DNA from: DATLGB01 sp963740765
GTDB taxonomy: Bacteria; Actinomycetota; Thermoleophilia; Solirubrobacterales; Solirubrobacteraceae
DNA: 64,000 bases
Direction: 5' to 3'
NCBI GenBank assembly: GCA_963740765.1
Contig: CAVUFN010000010.1
Coordinates: 186,001 to 250,000, forward strand
The position numbers and the translations under genes are program-made. Numbering within the stretch: the stretch's first letter is position 1; the number at the start of each line of letters is the position of its first letter. Under the pieces are notes generated by a model. It did no database searches. It saw nothing but the letters and a program-made list of their open reading frames with translations, and was not told the DNA's origin. Shown here one piece after another: positions 7,645 through 15,755 of the stretch.

Positions 7645-8987
7645 CGGTCCGCGGGCGCGTGACGGCGACGTTCTGCGCCGTCCTGCTGCTGGTCCTCGCC
7701 GCGACCGGCGGCTTCGTCTACCTGCGGATGCGCGCCAGCCTCGATGAGTCGGTCGGGAACGGGCTGCGGACGAGCGCCGGCCAGGTGCGAGCGCTGGTGC
7801 AGGGCGGCGGGTCGCTCGCCGCGTCGGTCGGGATCATCGAGCCCGACGAGACCTTCGCGCAGGTCCTCGCACCGGACGGCCGCGTGCTGGACAGCACCCC
7901 GCGTCAGCGAGCGCGTGCCGTCGTCCCCCCGGGCGCGACGGGCGAGCGGACACTGCCCGCGGTGCCCGGCCTCGAGGCCGACACCCGGGTGCTCGCCGTC
8001 CGGGCCGGCGAGCGCACGATCGTGGTCGGCGCGTCCCTCGGCGATCGCGACGAGGCGCTCGGGCGGCTGCTGCGGTTGCTGCTCATCGGGGGCGCAGCGG
8101 GGCTCCTGGTCGTGTCGGCCGCGGGCGCGTGGGCGATCGGCCGCGCCCTTGCGCCCGTCGAGGCGATGCGCCGGCGCGCGAGCGAGGTGACGGGCGCCGA
8201 GCGGCTCCCCGTCCCGGCGCCCGACGACGAGCTGCGCCGCCTCGGCCTCACGCTCAACGCGATGCTCGACCGCTTGCAGGACGGCGTCGAGCGCGAGCGG
8301 CGCTTCGCCGACGACGCCAGCCACGAGCTGCGCACGCCGCTCACCACCCTGCGGACCGAGCTCGATCTGGCGCTGCGCCAGGCCGGGAGCGAGGCCGAGC
8401 TCCGCGCCGCGCTCGTCGCCGCCAGTGGCGACGTCGACCGGCTGATCGCCTTGGCCGAGGGACTGCTGGTCGTCGCCCGCGCCGGGGAGGCGGCAGCCGC
8501 CGACGACATCGACGTGCGCACGCTGCTGGAGGCCGCGGCCGCCGGGCGCGACGTCACGATCGACGCGCCGGACGGTCTGCGACTGCACGGCGACCGCGCC
8601 CTGCTCGAGCGCGCCGTCGTCAACCTGCTCGAGAACGCCGAGCGCCACGGAGCGCCGCCCATCACCCTCGGCGCCGCCCCCGGCCGGCTCTGGGTCGCGG
8701 ACCACGGGCCCGGCTTCGACGCCGCCTTCCTCCCGCGCGCATTCGAGCGCTTCGCCCGCGCCGATGCGAGCCGGACCACGGGCGGATTCGGCCTCGGGCT
8801 GGCGATCGTGGACGCCATCGCCCGCGCGCACGGCGGTCGCGCCACGGCCCGCAATCGCCGCGCGGGAGGCGCGGAGGTTGCTTTCACCGTCGTTTCACGC
8901 GACGAAGGCCAAGCTGTCGCCCATGACCAACAAGACCAAGATCACAGCAGGCATCTTCACCGCGCTGGCGCTGGCCGGTGGCGCTAG
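7641..8987 (+). CDS. Membrane sensor histidine kinase
   Basis: 448 residues from the GTG overlapping the regulator stop. Order: a first membrane helix (FCAVLLLVLAATGGFVYL, about 10-27), an extracytoplasmic sensor domain of about 110 residues, a second helix (LLIGGAAGLLVVSAAGAWAI, about 145-165), HAMP, the phosphoacceptor His in FADDASHELRTPLTTL, the N box NLLENAERHG, and the G boxes GPGFD and GGFGLGLAIV. The catalytic domain normally ends near GGAEVAFTV; about 30 extra residues follow, so the last 65 bases overlap the signal-peptide region of the next gene in another frame. The signal sensed is unknown. Confidence 0.92.
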   Translation: MTVRGRVTATFCAVLLLVLAATGGFVYLRMRASLDESVGNGLRTSAGQVRALVQGGGSLAASVGIIEPDETFAQVLAPDGRVLDSTPRQRARAVVPPGATGERTLPAVPGLEADTRVLAVRAGERTIVVGASLGDRDEALGRLLRLLLIGGAAGLLVVSAAGAWAIGRALAPVEAMRRRASEVTGAERLPVPAPDDELRRLGLTLNAMLDRLQDGVERERRFADDASHELRTPLTTLRTELDLALRQAGSEAELRAALVAASGDVDRLIALAEGLLVVARAGEAAAADDIDVRTLLEAAAAGRDVTIDAPDGLRLHGDRALLERAVVNLLENAERHGAPPITLGAAPGRLWVADHGPGFDAAFLPRAFERFARADASRTTGGFGLGLAIVDAIARAHGGRATARNRRAGGAEVAFTVVSRDEGQAVAHDQQDQDHSRHLHRAGAGRWR

Positions 8988-9246
8988 CGGGCTGGCTCTG
9001 GCCGGCGGCGATGGCGAGACGGACGCGGGCGAGCACGCGACCGGCACGGGCGCCGACCGCGCCACCGCGGCGGCGCTCGAGATCACGGGCGGTCACGCCA
9101 ACGCGGTCGAGCGTGACAACGAGAACGGCGCCACCTGGGAGGTCGAGGTGACCAAGCCGAACGGCGATACCGTCGACGTGCGCCTGGACGAGCGCTACAA
9201 GCTCGTCGTCGTCGAAGGCGACCGCGAGGACAGCGCCGGGTCGTGA
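8923..9246 (+). CDS. Exported PepSY-domain protein
   Basis: 107 residues from ATG 8923 (MTNKTKITAGIFTALALAGG), a clear signal peptide; the longer frame to 8764 is the kinase read out of frame. Residues about 50-100 form one PepSY unit: a helix (TAAALEITGGHANAVERDNE) followed by strands (TWEVEVTKPNGDTVDVRLDE). PepSY proteins sit outside the membrane and modulate proteases or bind cations. Downstream of a two-component pair it is probably an accessory or feedback component. The start lies inside the kinase gene, with 65 bases of overlap. Confidence 0.85.
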   Translation: MTNKTKITAGIFTALALAGGASGLALAGGDGETDAGEHATGTGADRATAAALEITGGHANAVERDNENGATWEVEVTKPNGDTVDVRLDERYKLVVVEGDREDSAGS

Positions 9247-9277
9247 CGCGGGGCAGCGCGAGCCCGCGCGCTGGTCT

Positions 9278-9847
9278 TCAGAGCGGGACGTCCCAGAGCG
9301 GGAACCAGCGCGAGAGGTCCTCCTCGAAGGGGAGGTCGCGCTCGAGCTGGGCCTTGAGCTGGAGCTCGCGGGCGTTGTCGCGCTGCTGGTCGCCGCCCGC
9401 GGGCGCGAACGGGTAGTAGGTCGCGCGCTTGACGTTGTAGATGAAGTGGACGTCGCGGTTCTGAGCGTCTTTGAACGGGAACAGCGCGCACAGGACGCGG
9501 TCGCCGTAGCCGCCGTCGCGGATCGCCCCGTTGACGGCGTTGAGGCCGACGACGAGGTCCTCGAAGTCCGGGTCCGAGAGGATCATGAAGCGGTAGCCGA
9601 AGGAGTCGTCGCGCGAGTCGATCGTCGTGCCCATCTCGTCACCGGTGGCGGCGAGCAGCTCGGTCATCTCCGTCACGATCGCGTCGAAGTCGGAGGTCTC
9701 GAGCGGCTGGAAGACGATGGCGGCCTTGCCCGTGGGCTGCAGGCCCTGCTCCTGCATCGTGATGACCGCCGTGGTCATCGCGAACAGCCGGTCCTCCGTC
9801 GGCTGGCGGAGGGTGCGCTTGCCGCGCAGGACGTCCATGAACCCCAT
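9278..9847 (-). CDS. pspAB: PspA-associated protein PspAB
   Basis: 189 residues. The opening MGFMDVLRGKRT, the LFAMTTAVITMQEQGLQPTG block, the central VLCALFPFKDAQ and the closing DLSRWFPLWDVPL match the PspAB family, which co-occurs with PspA, PspAA and HtpX in actinobacteria. It is a soluble alpha/beta protein without catalytic motifs; its biochemical role is not established. Upstream are both GGAGG next to the ATG and a TAGACT hexamer (plus-strand 9854-9859) 6 nt from it. It is divergent from the sugar kinase. The odd feature is position: 5 kb from pspA-pspAA and 2.6 kb from htpX instead of contiguous with either. Confidence 0.8.
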   Translation of the reverse strand: MGFMDVLRGKRTLRQPTEDRLFAMTTAVITMQEQGLQPTGKAAIVFQPLETSDFDAIVTEMTELLAATGDEMGTTIDSRDDSFGYRFMILSDPDFEDLVVGLNAVNGAIRDGGYGDRVLCALFPFKDAQNRDVHFIYNVKRATYYPFAPAGGDQQRDNARELQLKAQLERDLPFEEDLSRWFPLWDVPL

Positions 9848-9896
9848 GCCTCCAGTCTATGATCGCCGGCATCCTGCGCCGGCTGAGCCTCGCTTC

Positions 9897-11093
9897 GTGA
9901 CGACCGTCCACGGCCTCGACATCGGGACGACGAGCGCGAAGGTCGCCGCGTTCGACGCCGACGGCGAGATGAGCGACCGCCGCGAGTGCGAGTACGGCCC
10001 GGAGGCGGAGGTCGGCGCGATCGTCGACGCGGCCTGCGAGCTGCTGCCCGACGGCCCGGTCGGCCTGTCGAGCGCGATGCACTCGCTCGTCGGGCTCGAC
10101 GCGCGCGAGCGCCCGTGCACGCCGCTGCTGAAGTGGTCCGATCTGCACGCGATCGAGCAGGCCGAGCGCATCAAGCGCGACCACCCCGAGCTGCACGCGC
10201 GCACGGGCACGCCGATCCACCCGATGTCCCCGCTGACCAAGCTGGCGTGGTTCGCCGACGAGGGCGTCACCGCCCACCGCTGGGCCGCGCTGAAGGACCT
10301 CGTCGTGCATCGATTGACGGGCGAGTGGGTGATGGACCACTCCTGCGCGTCGGGCACCGGGCTGATGGCGCTCGAGACACTGGAGTGGGACGAGGAGGCG
10401 CTGCGGGTGGCGGGCGTCGACGCGGACCAGTTGCCGCGCCTGGTCCCGGTGTCCGAGCGCTTCGGCGACCTCGTCATCGGCGGCGGCGACGGGCCACTGG
10501 CCAACCTCGGCCTCGGCGCGACCGAGCCGGGCATCGCCGCCTGCTCGATCGGGACGAGCGGCGCGTTGCGCGTCACCGTCGAGGAGGCCCGCGTGACCGA
10601 GCAGACCTTCTGCTACGCCCTGACGCCCGGCCGCTGGATCGTCGGCGGGGCGATCAACAACGGCGGCAACGTGCTCGAATGGCTGAGCGACCTGTTCGGC
10701 GCCGACATCGCCACGCTGCTCGACGAGGCCGGCGCCGTGCCCGCCGGGAGCGACGGCCTGGTCATGCACCCGTACCTGCGCTCGGAGCGCGCTCCCCACT
10801 GGGACGCCCGCCTGCGCGGCACGCTCGAGGGCCTGCGCGCCGAGCACGGCCGCGGGCACTTCGTCCGCGCCGCGCTGGAGGGCATCTGCCACCAGCTGCG
10901 CCTCGTGCTCGACTCCGTGCGCGACGCCGGCTACGAGATCCGCGAGGTGCGCGTCACCGGCGGTTTCGTCCGCTCCGAGCTCTGGAAGGACATCCTCGCC
11001 GACGCCCTCGGGTTGGAGCTGACGTCCACGGGCGTGCGCGAGGGGTCCGCCCTCGGCGCCGCCATGCTCGCCCGGGAGGCGCTAGGCCGCTGA
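9897..11093 (+). CDS. FGGY-family carbohydrate kinase, probably gluconokinase
   Basis: 398 residues from GTG 9897 (VTTVHGLDIGTTSAKV). That segment is the N-terminal phosphate-binding motif of the actin-like FGGY fold; the second is ACSIGTSGALRVT and the adenosine-binding one VTGGFVRSELW. The block TGTPIHPMSPLTKLAWF and the MDHSCASGTGL segment are most like gluconate kinases, which phosphorylate gluconate for the pentose phosphate route; xylulokinase is the alternative. At about 400 residues it is some 90 shorter than typical members, having compact loops in the N-terminal lobe. No transporter or dehydrogenase for gluconate lies nearby. Its end overlaps the convergent gene by 12 bases. Confidence 0.82.
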   Translation: MTTVHGLDIGTTSAKVAAFDADGEMSDRRECEYGPEAEVGAIVDAACELLPDGPVGLSSAMHSLVGLDARERPCTPLLKWSDLHAIEQAERIKRDHPELHARTGTPIHPMSPLTKLAWFADEGVTAHRWAALKDLVVHRLTGEWVMDHSCASGTGLMALETLEWDEEALRVAGVDADQLPRLVPVSERFGDLVIGGGDGPLANLGLGATEPGIAACSIGTSGALRVTVEEARVTEQTFCYALTPGRWIVGGAINNGGNVLEWLSDLFGADIATLLDEAGAVPAGSDGLVMHPYLRSERAPHWDARLRGTLEGLRAEHGRGHFVRAALEGICHQLRLVLDSVRDAGYEIREVRVTGGFVRSELWKDILADALGLELTSTGVREGSALGAAMLAREALGR

Positions 11094-11381
11094 CGCCCTG
11101 GGGTGGGCCTGCGCCCACGCGACGATCCGCTTGGAGTCGTGGATCGCCTCGCCGTCGTCGGTGACCAGCACCGGGACCATCCGCTGGCCGGTGAGCCCCT
11201 CGACCTCCGTGCGGCCCTTGGTCTTGTTCAGCAGCGGGACCCCGAGGCCGTGGACCGCCTCGATCTCGGGCTCGTGCCCGGCGTCCTTGAGCGCGTGGAG
11301 GGCGTTGCCGCACGGATGCCCGCCGGGGCGCCCGGTCGTTCGCACCGTCTTGAAGAAGTCGTAGCAGACGTAGAGCTTCAT
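11082..11381 (-). CDS. Glutaredoxin/GST N-domain-like thiol protein
   Basis: 99 residues with a thioredoxin-like outline: an N-terminal strand (MKLYVCYDFF), a single conserved Cys in HPCGNALHALKDAG (Cys24), a second strand, then the cis-proline loop MVPVLVTDDGEAIHDS, which matches the glutathione S-transferase/monothiol glutaredoxin N-domain. The second GST domain is absent. Actinobacteria use mycothiol or other thiols, so the partner thiol is unknown. It lies 7 bases downstream of the epoxide hydrolase gene on the same strand and is probably the last gene of the htpX operon. Confidence 0.72.
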   Translation of the reverse strand: MKLYVCYDFFKTVRTTGRPGGHPCGNALHALKDAGHEPEIEAVHGLGVPLLNKTKGRTEVEGLTGQRMVPVLVTDDGEAIHDSKRIVAWAQAHPRASAA

Positions 11382-11388
11382 GCGCCCA

Positions 11389-12453
11389 TCATCCCAGGGC
11401 GAGCGCCGCGCGGACGCCGGCCACGTAGGCCTCGGGGCGCTCCCACGCGGCGAAGTGCCCGCCGTCGGGCCGCAGCTCGTAGGCGCGCAGGTCGTAGAAG
11501 CGCTCGGCGTAGCTGCGCGGGGCGGTGGCGATGTCCCCGGGGAAGAGGGTGAGGGCGGTGGGGACGTCGATCGTCCCGAGCGGGTCGTGCGGCTCGAAGT
11601 AGGGCGAGAACGAGGTGCCGATCGTGTTGGTGACCCAGTACGCCGTCACCCAGGTGAGGAGGTCGTCACGCGGCAGCGCGGCCTCGAGGTCGCCATCGCA
11701 GTCCATCCAGCGCCGCAGCTTCTCCACGATCCAGGCGAGCAGGCCGGCGGGGGAGTCGGCGAGCGCGGGGGCGAGGGTGTGCGGCTTGGTCGACTGCTCG
11801 TGCAGGTAGCCGCCCTCGGAGCGCTGCCAGCGCCGCGCGGCGGTCACGAACGCCTGCTCCTCTGTGGTGAGGGTGGCGCGGTCGACCGCCTGGGCGTGCG
11901 ACATCGGCACGTCGGTGAGGTGCAGGGACGCGACGCGCTCGCGGTGGCGGCCGGCCAGCGCGGCGGCGACGGGCGACCCGACGTCCCCGCCGCTGGGCGT
12001 GTAGCGCTCGTAGCCCAGCTCGGCCATCGTGGCGGCGACGACGTCCGCCATGGCCGTGGTGGACATGCCCTCGGCCGGGACGGAGAACGGGTACCCGGGC
12101 AGCGCCGGGACGACGACGTGGACGTCGGCGAGCAGCGGCAGCACGCGCTCGAAGCGCAGCACGGAGTCCGGCCAGCCGTGGAGCAGCACGACGGCCGGCG
12201 CGCCGGCGTCGGGCGCGCGCCGGTGGATGACCCGGGCGCCCGTCGTCGCCACCCACGGCAGCGCACGGATGCGCTGCTCGTGCGGACGCCAGTCGTAGGC
12301 CTCCGCCCAGTGGGCGACCAGCTCGGCCAGGTACCCCGCGTCCGTGCCACGGTCCCAGCCGACCCCGTCGGGGAGCGCGGCGAAGCGGGTGGCGCGGAGC
12401 CGGCGGCGCAGGTCCTGAAGGACCGCGTCCGCGACCGGCTCCGGCGCCGTCAC
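11389..12453 (-). CDS. Epoxide hydrolase, alpha/beta fold with EHN domain
   Basis: 354 residues from GTG 12453, which overlaps the htpX stop (GTGA). Residues about 10-60 resemble the epoxide hydrolase N-terminal domain; the oxyanion loop HGWP is at 92-95, the nucleophile Asp157 sits in SGGDVGS, and the catalytic His is in the C-terminal GGHFAAWE. Such enzymes open epoxides to diols through an aspartyl ester. The substrate is unknown. Operon order is htpX, this gene, then the thiol protein, which suggests detoxification of reactive or electrophilic compounds during membrane stress. Confidence 0.85.
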   Translation of the reverse strand: MTAPEPVADAVLQDLRRRLRATRFAALPDGVGWDRGTDAGYLAELVAHWAEAYDWRPHEQRIRALPWVATTGARVIHRRAPDAGAPAVVLLHGWPDSVLRFERVLPLLADVHVVVPALPGYPFSVPAEGMSTTAMADVVAATMAELGYERYTPSGGDVGSPVAAALAGRHRERVASLHLTDVPMSHAQAVDRATLTTEEQAFVTAARRWQRSEGGYLHEQSTKPHTLAPALADSPAGLLAWIVEKLRRWMDCDGDLEAALPRDDLLTWVTAYWVTNTIGTSFSPYFEPHDPLGTIDVPTALTLFPGDIATAPRSYAERFYDLRAYELRPDGGHFAAWERPEAYVAGVRAALALG

Positions 12454-13352
12454 CGTCCGGACTGGAGCTGGCCTTCGAGGCGGGACAGCGCGGCGATGCG
12501 CTTGTCCATCGACGGGTGCGTCGCGAAGAGCTCGCCGAGGCCCTTGCCCACGCCCGGGGGGAAGATGTAGAAGGCCGCGAGCTGCTCCGTGGCGCGCAGG
12601 TCCTGCTTGGGGATCTGGTGCATGCCCGACGAGATCTTCATGAGGGCGCTGGCGAGCGCGCTCGGGCGGCCCGTGATGATGGCGGCGCCGCGGTCGGCCG
12701 CGAACTCGCGGTAGCGCGACAGCGTGCGCATCAGGACGAACGAGACCGCGTAGACGGCGATGGAGACGAGGAAGACACCGATGAACCCGAGGCCGTCCTC
12801 GTCGTCTCCGCCCCCGAAGCCGCCGCCGAAGTAGAAGCCGAACTGGACGATGTAGGCGGCGATCGTCGCGAAGAAGGCGGCCAGCGTCATCACCATGACG
12901 TCGCGGTTGGCGATGTGGGTCAGCTCGTGGGCCATGACGCCCTCGAGCTCCTGCGGCGAGAGCATCTCCATGATGCCCGTGGTCGCGCAGACGGTGGCGC
13001 TCTTGGGCGAGCGGCCGAGCGCGAACGCGTTGGGCATGCGGGTGTTGGCGATGGCGATCTTGGGCTTGGGCAGGTCGGCCTGCACGCACAGGCGCTCGAT
13101 CATCGCGTGGAGCTCGGGCGCCTCCTGCGGGGACACCTCGTGCGCACCCATCGCGGCGAGCGCCATCTTGTCCGACGCGAACAGCTGCAGCAGCGCGAGG
13201 CCGCCGGCGATCACGATCACGACGCCCGCCCCGACACCGGCCGTCAGCAGCGCGCCGACGAACACGACGTAGACGAGGCCGAGCAGGAACATCACGGTCG
13301 CCATCCGGACCTGCAGGCCTGTGTCGCGACCGAACTGGGAGAGCTTGTTCAT
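12450..13352 (-). CDS. htpX: Membrane zinc metalloprotease HtpX (M48)
   Basis: 300 residues from ATG 13352. Two membrane helices near the N-terminus (about 18-38 and 40-60), the zinc-binding motif HELTH at 142-146, two more hydrophobic helices (about 160-215), and the downstream glutamate in YREFAADRGAA complete the M48 layout. HtpX degrades misfolded membrane proteins from the cytoplasmic side. A TACCCT hexamer (plus-strand 13364-13369) lies 11 nt before the ATG, with no Shine-Dalgarno. A short inverted repeat CTTAC/GTAAG lies about 20 bases upstream. Known to occur with PspA and PspAB in actinobacteria; both are within 10 kb here. Confidence 0.95.
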   Translation of the reverse strand: MNKLSQFGRDTGLQVRMATVMFLLGLVYVVFVGALLTAGVGAGVVIVIAGGLALLQLFASDKMALAAMGAHEVSPQEAPELHAMIERLCVQADLPKPKIAIANTRMPNAFALGRSPKSATVCATTGIMEMLSPQELEGVMAHELTHIANRDVMVMTLAAFFATIAAYIVQFGFYFGGGFGGGDDEDGLGFIGVFLVSIAVYAVSFVLMRTLSRYREFAADRGAAIITGRPSALASALMKISSGMHQIPKQDLRATEQLAAFYIFPPGVGKGLGELFATHPSMDKRIAALSRLEGQLQSGR

Positions 13353-13458
13353 CGGTACATCCAAGGGTAGGTGCTTACGTGAGGTAAGTCTAAAGGCCTG
13401 CGGAGCCGCAAGCAAGATTTCATGCGGGGAGCAGGGACTTCCGTAGCCTCGGCGTCTG

Positions 13459-14616
13459 ATGCGGACCCGGATGTTCTGGGCGACCCTGGTGCTGCTCCTC
13501 GCCCTGACCACTGGGCTGGGGCAAGCCGCGTCGCTCTCCACCAAGATCAAGGAGAAGGAGGGCGCCATCGCCGGCAAGAAGGCGAAGGAGGGCGTCCTGA
13601 CGGCCGACATCAGCGGGTACACGTCCCGCATCGACTCGCTGCAGGCCGACATCTCCGGTCTGCAGTCCAGGCAGGACCGCATCCAGGCCGACCTCGACGC
13701 CAAGCTGTCGCGCCTGTCCCGCATCCAGGCTGACCTGCGGACCGAACGTGCCCGTCTCGCCCGCCTGCGGGCCAGGCTGGCCACCGGCCGCGACGCGCTG
13801 TCCAAGCGCCTCGTCGAGCTCTACAAGGCCGATTCGCCCGACATCCTCACCGTCGTCCTGAACTCCCACGGGTTCGCCGAGCTGATCGAGAACGGCGAGT
13901 TCGCCCGCCGCATCGGCCGCCAGGACAACCGGATCCTCAACACGGTCAAGAGCGCCAAGACCGAGTCGACGGTCGCCGCCGCCAAGCTCGACGATCTCGA
14001 GACCGACGCGACCGAGGTCGCCGCCGTCGTCCAGGACCGCCGCGACGAGGTCGCCTCGGTCAAGGAGGACCTGGTCGTCCAGCAGAACTCGTACGCGAGC
14101 GCCCGCTCCGACAAGCGCACCGCGCTGGCCTCGATCCGCGACGACCGCCACGACCTCGAGGGCGACCTCAAGGTCCTGCAGGCCGAGGAGGCCAAGATCC
14201 AGGCCCGCCTGGCCGGCGTCCCGACCAGTGGCGCTGCGCCCAAGCAGGGCTCGGGTGGCCTGATCTGGCCCGTCAACGGCGCCATCGTGTCGCCGTTCGG
14301 CCAGCGCTGGGGGCGCCTGCACGCGGGCGTCGACATCGCCGTCCCGTCGGGGACGCCGGTGCGCGCCGCCGCGAGCGGGTCCGTGCGCATCGCCGGCTGG
14401 GTCAGCGGCTACGGCAACTACGTCTGCGTCCAGCACGCCGGCTCGCTGTCCACGTGCTACGGCCACAACACGAGCATCGCCGTGCACGTGGGCCAGTCCG
14501 TCACGCAGGGCCAGATCATCTCCAGCTCCGGCTGCACGGGCCACTGCCTCGGCCCGCACGTCCACTTCGAGACGCGCATCAACGGCGCGCCGGTGGACCC
14601 CATGGGCTACCTCTAG
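13459..14616 (+). CDS. Exported M23 endopeptidase with coiled coil (EnvC/NlpD-like)
   Basis: 385 residues. Signal peptide (MRTRMFWATLVLLLALTTG), a coiled coil from about 25 to 255 built of Lys/Glu/Gln/Ile heptads, then a LytM/M23 domain (about 268-385) with zinc ligands His288 and Asp292 (HAGVD) and the GPHVHFE motif (His367 and 369). All metal ligands are intact, so it may cut peptidoglycan itself; related coiled-coil proteins instead activate amidases during division. A TAGCCT hexamer at 13444-13449 sits 9 nt before the ATG. It is divergent from htpX with about 106 bases between. Confidence 0.88.
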   Translation: MRTRMFWATLVLLLALTTGLGQAASLSTKIKEKEGAIAGKKAKEGVLTADISGYTSRIDSLQADISGLQSRQDRIQADLDAKLSRLSRIQADLRTERARLARLRARLATGRDALSKRLVELYKADSPDILTVVLNSHGFAELIENGEFARRIGRQDNRILNTVKSAKTESTVAAAKLDDLETDATEVAAVVQDRRDEVASVKEDLVVQQNSYASARSDKRTALASIRDDRHDLEGDLKVLQAEEAKIQARLAGVPTSGAAPKQGSGGLIWPVNGAIVSPFGQRWGRLHAGVDIAVPSGTPVRAAASGSVRIAGWVSGYGNYVCVQHAGSLSTCYGHNTSIAVHVGQSVTQGQIISSSGCTGHCLGPHVHFETRINGAPVDPMGYL

Positions 14617-14618
14617 CC

Positions 14619-14640
14619 GCGCCCGATAGCGTCCGGGCGC
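14619..14640 (+). promoter_or_regulatory. Inverted repeat overlapping a putative -10 element
   Basis: GCGCCCG (14619-14625) and CGGGCGC (14634-14640) are perfectly complementary and enclose TAGCGT (14627-14632). The right arm touches the ATG of the dehydrogenase gene. It fits either an operator over a leaderless promoter or a short terminator stem for the M23 gene; no T-tract follows, so the operator reading is slightly preferred. Confidence 0.4.
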
Positions 14641-15744
14641 ATGAAGATCCGCGCCGCCGTGCTGGAGGAGTTCGGCCAGCCGCTCCACGTCACCGACGTC
14701 GACCTCGCGGGCCCCAAGGCCGGCGAGGTGCTCGTGCGCCTCGAGGCGTGCGGGGTCTGCCACACCGACATGTACACGGCTTCGGGCGCGGATCCGTCGG
14801 GCTACGCGCCGTGCGTGCTCGGCCACGAGGGCGCCGGGATCGTGGAGGACGTCGGCGAGGGCGTGACGTCGGTGGCGAAGGGCGACCACGTCGTCACCCT
14901 GTTCTCACCCCAGTGCGGCGAGTGCGTCCACTGCCGCGACGACCGCACCAACCTGTGCATGGCGATCCGGGCCGAGCAGAACCAGGGCTACCTGCCCGAT
15001 CACACCACGCGGCTTTCGCGCGACGGCGAGCCGATCCGGCACTTCATGGGGACGTCGACGTTCGCCGAGGCGACCGTGATGCCCGAGATCGCGCTGGCGA
15101 AGATCAACCCGGACATGCCGATGGCCCACGCCGCGCCGTTCGCGTGCGGGCTCTCGACCGGGCTCGGCGCGGCCATGAACACCGCCGAGGTCCGGGCCGG
15201 CTCGACGTGCGTGGTCTTCGGCGCCGGCCTCGTCGGCCTCGGCGCCGTCGCGGGCGCGCGGCTGTGCGGGGCCGAGCGGATCATCTGCGTCGACCTCTCC
15301 GAGGACCGGCTGCAGCTCGCGACCGGCCAGGGCGCGACCGACACGTGGGTCGCGACCGACGACACCGTCGCGAAGATCATCGAGGAGACGGACGGCTTCG
15401 GCGCCGATTACACGTTCGAGGCGACCGGCATCGTCTCCGTGATGGCGCAGGCCGTCGAGGCGGCGCGCATGGGCTGGGGCCTGTGCACCGTCGCCGGCGT
15501 GGCGGGCAAGGGGGAGACACTCGACGTGATCCCGCGCTGGCTGATCCAGGGCCGCCGCATCGCCGGGTCGTCGTTCGGTGGCGTCAAGGGCCGCGACCAG
15601 GTCCCCCAGCTGGTGCAGCGCGCGCTGGACGGGGACATCGACGTCGCCCCGCTGATCTCCCACGAGCTCGCGCTCGACGAGGTCAACCGCGGCTTCGAGC
15701 TGATGCACGACCAGGACGGGATCCGCTCGGTGATCACGTTCTGA
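14641..15744 (+). CDS. Zinc-dependent alcohol dehydrogenase (class III/NDMA-type)
   Basis: 367 residues of the medium-chain family. Catalytic zinc ligands: Cys37 (ACGVCHTD) and His62-Glu63 (GHEGAG); structural zinc cysteines at 92, 95, 98 and 106 (CGECVHCRDDRTNLC). The nucleotide-binding turn is VFGAGLVGLGA. It most resembles the class III-like enzymes that, in actinobacteria, include mycothiol-dependent formaldehyde dehydrogenases and NDMA-dependent alcohol dehydrogenases; the substrate is not certain. TAGCGT at 14627-14632, 8 nt before the ATG, overlaps a perfect 7-bp inverted repeat (GCGCCCG at 14619-14625, CGGGCGC at 14634-14640), which could be an operator or the upstream gene's terminator stem. 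Confidence 0.86.
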   Translation: MKIRAAVLEEFGQPLHVTDVDLAGPKAGEVLVRLEACGVCHTDMYTASGADPSGYAPCVLGHEGAGIVEDVGEGVTSVAKGDHVVTLFSPQCGECVHCRDDRTNLCMAIRAEQNQGYLPDHTTRLSRDGEPIRHFMGTSTFAEATVMPEIALAKINPDMPMAHAAPFACGLSTGLGAAMNTAEVRAGSTCVVFGAGLVGLGAVAGARLCGAERIICVDLSEDRLQLATGQGATDTWVATDDTVAKIIEETDGFGADYTFEATGIVSVMAQAVEAARMGWGLCTVAGVAGKGETLDVIPRWLIQGRRIAGSSFGGVKGRDQVPQLVQRALDGDIDVAPLISHELALDEVNRGFELMHDQDGIRSVITF

Positions 15745-15755
15745 GGCACGTCTGA

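Noticed and set aside
13420..14889. A 489-residue minus-strand frame opposite the M23 endopeptidase
   Set aside because: The plus strand has signal peptide, coiled coil and zinc motifs; the antisense frame has no recognisable sequence.
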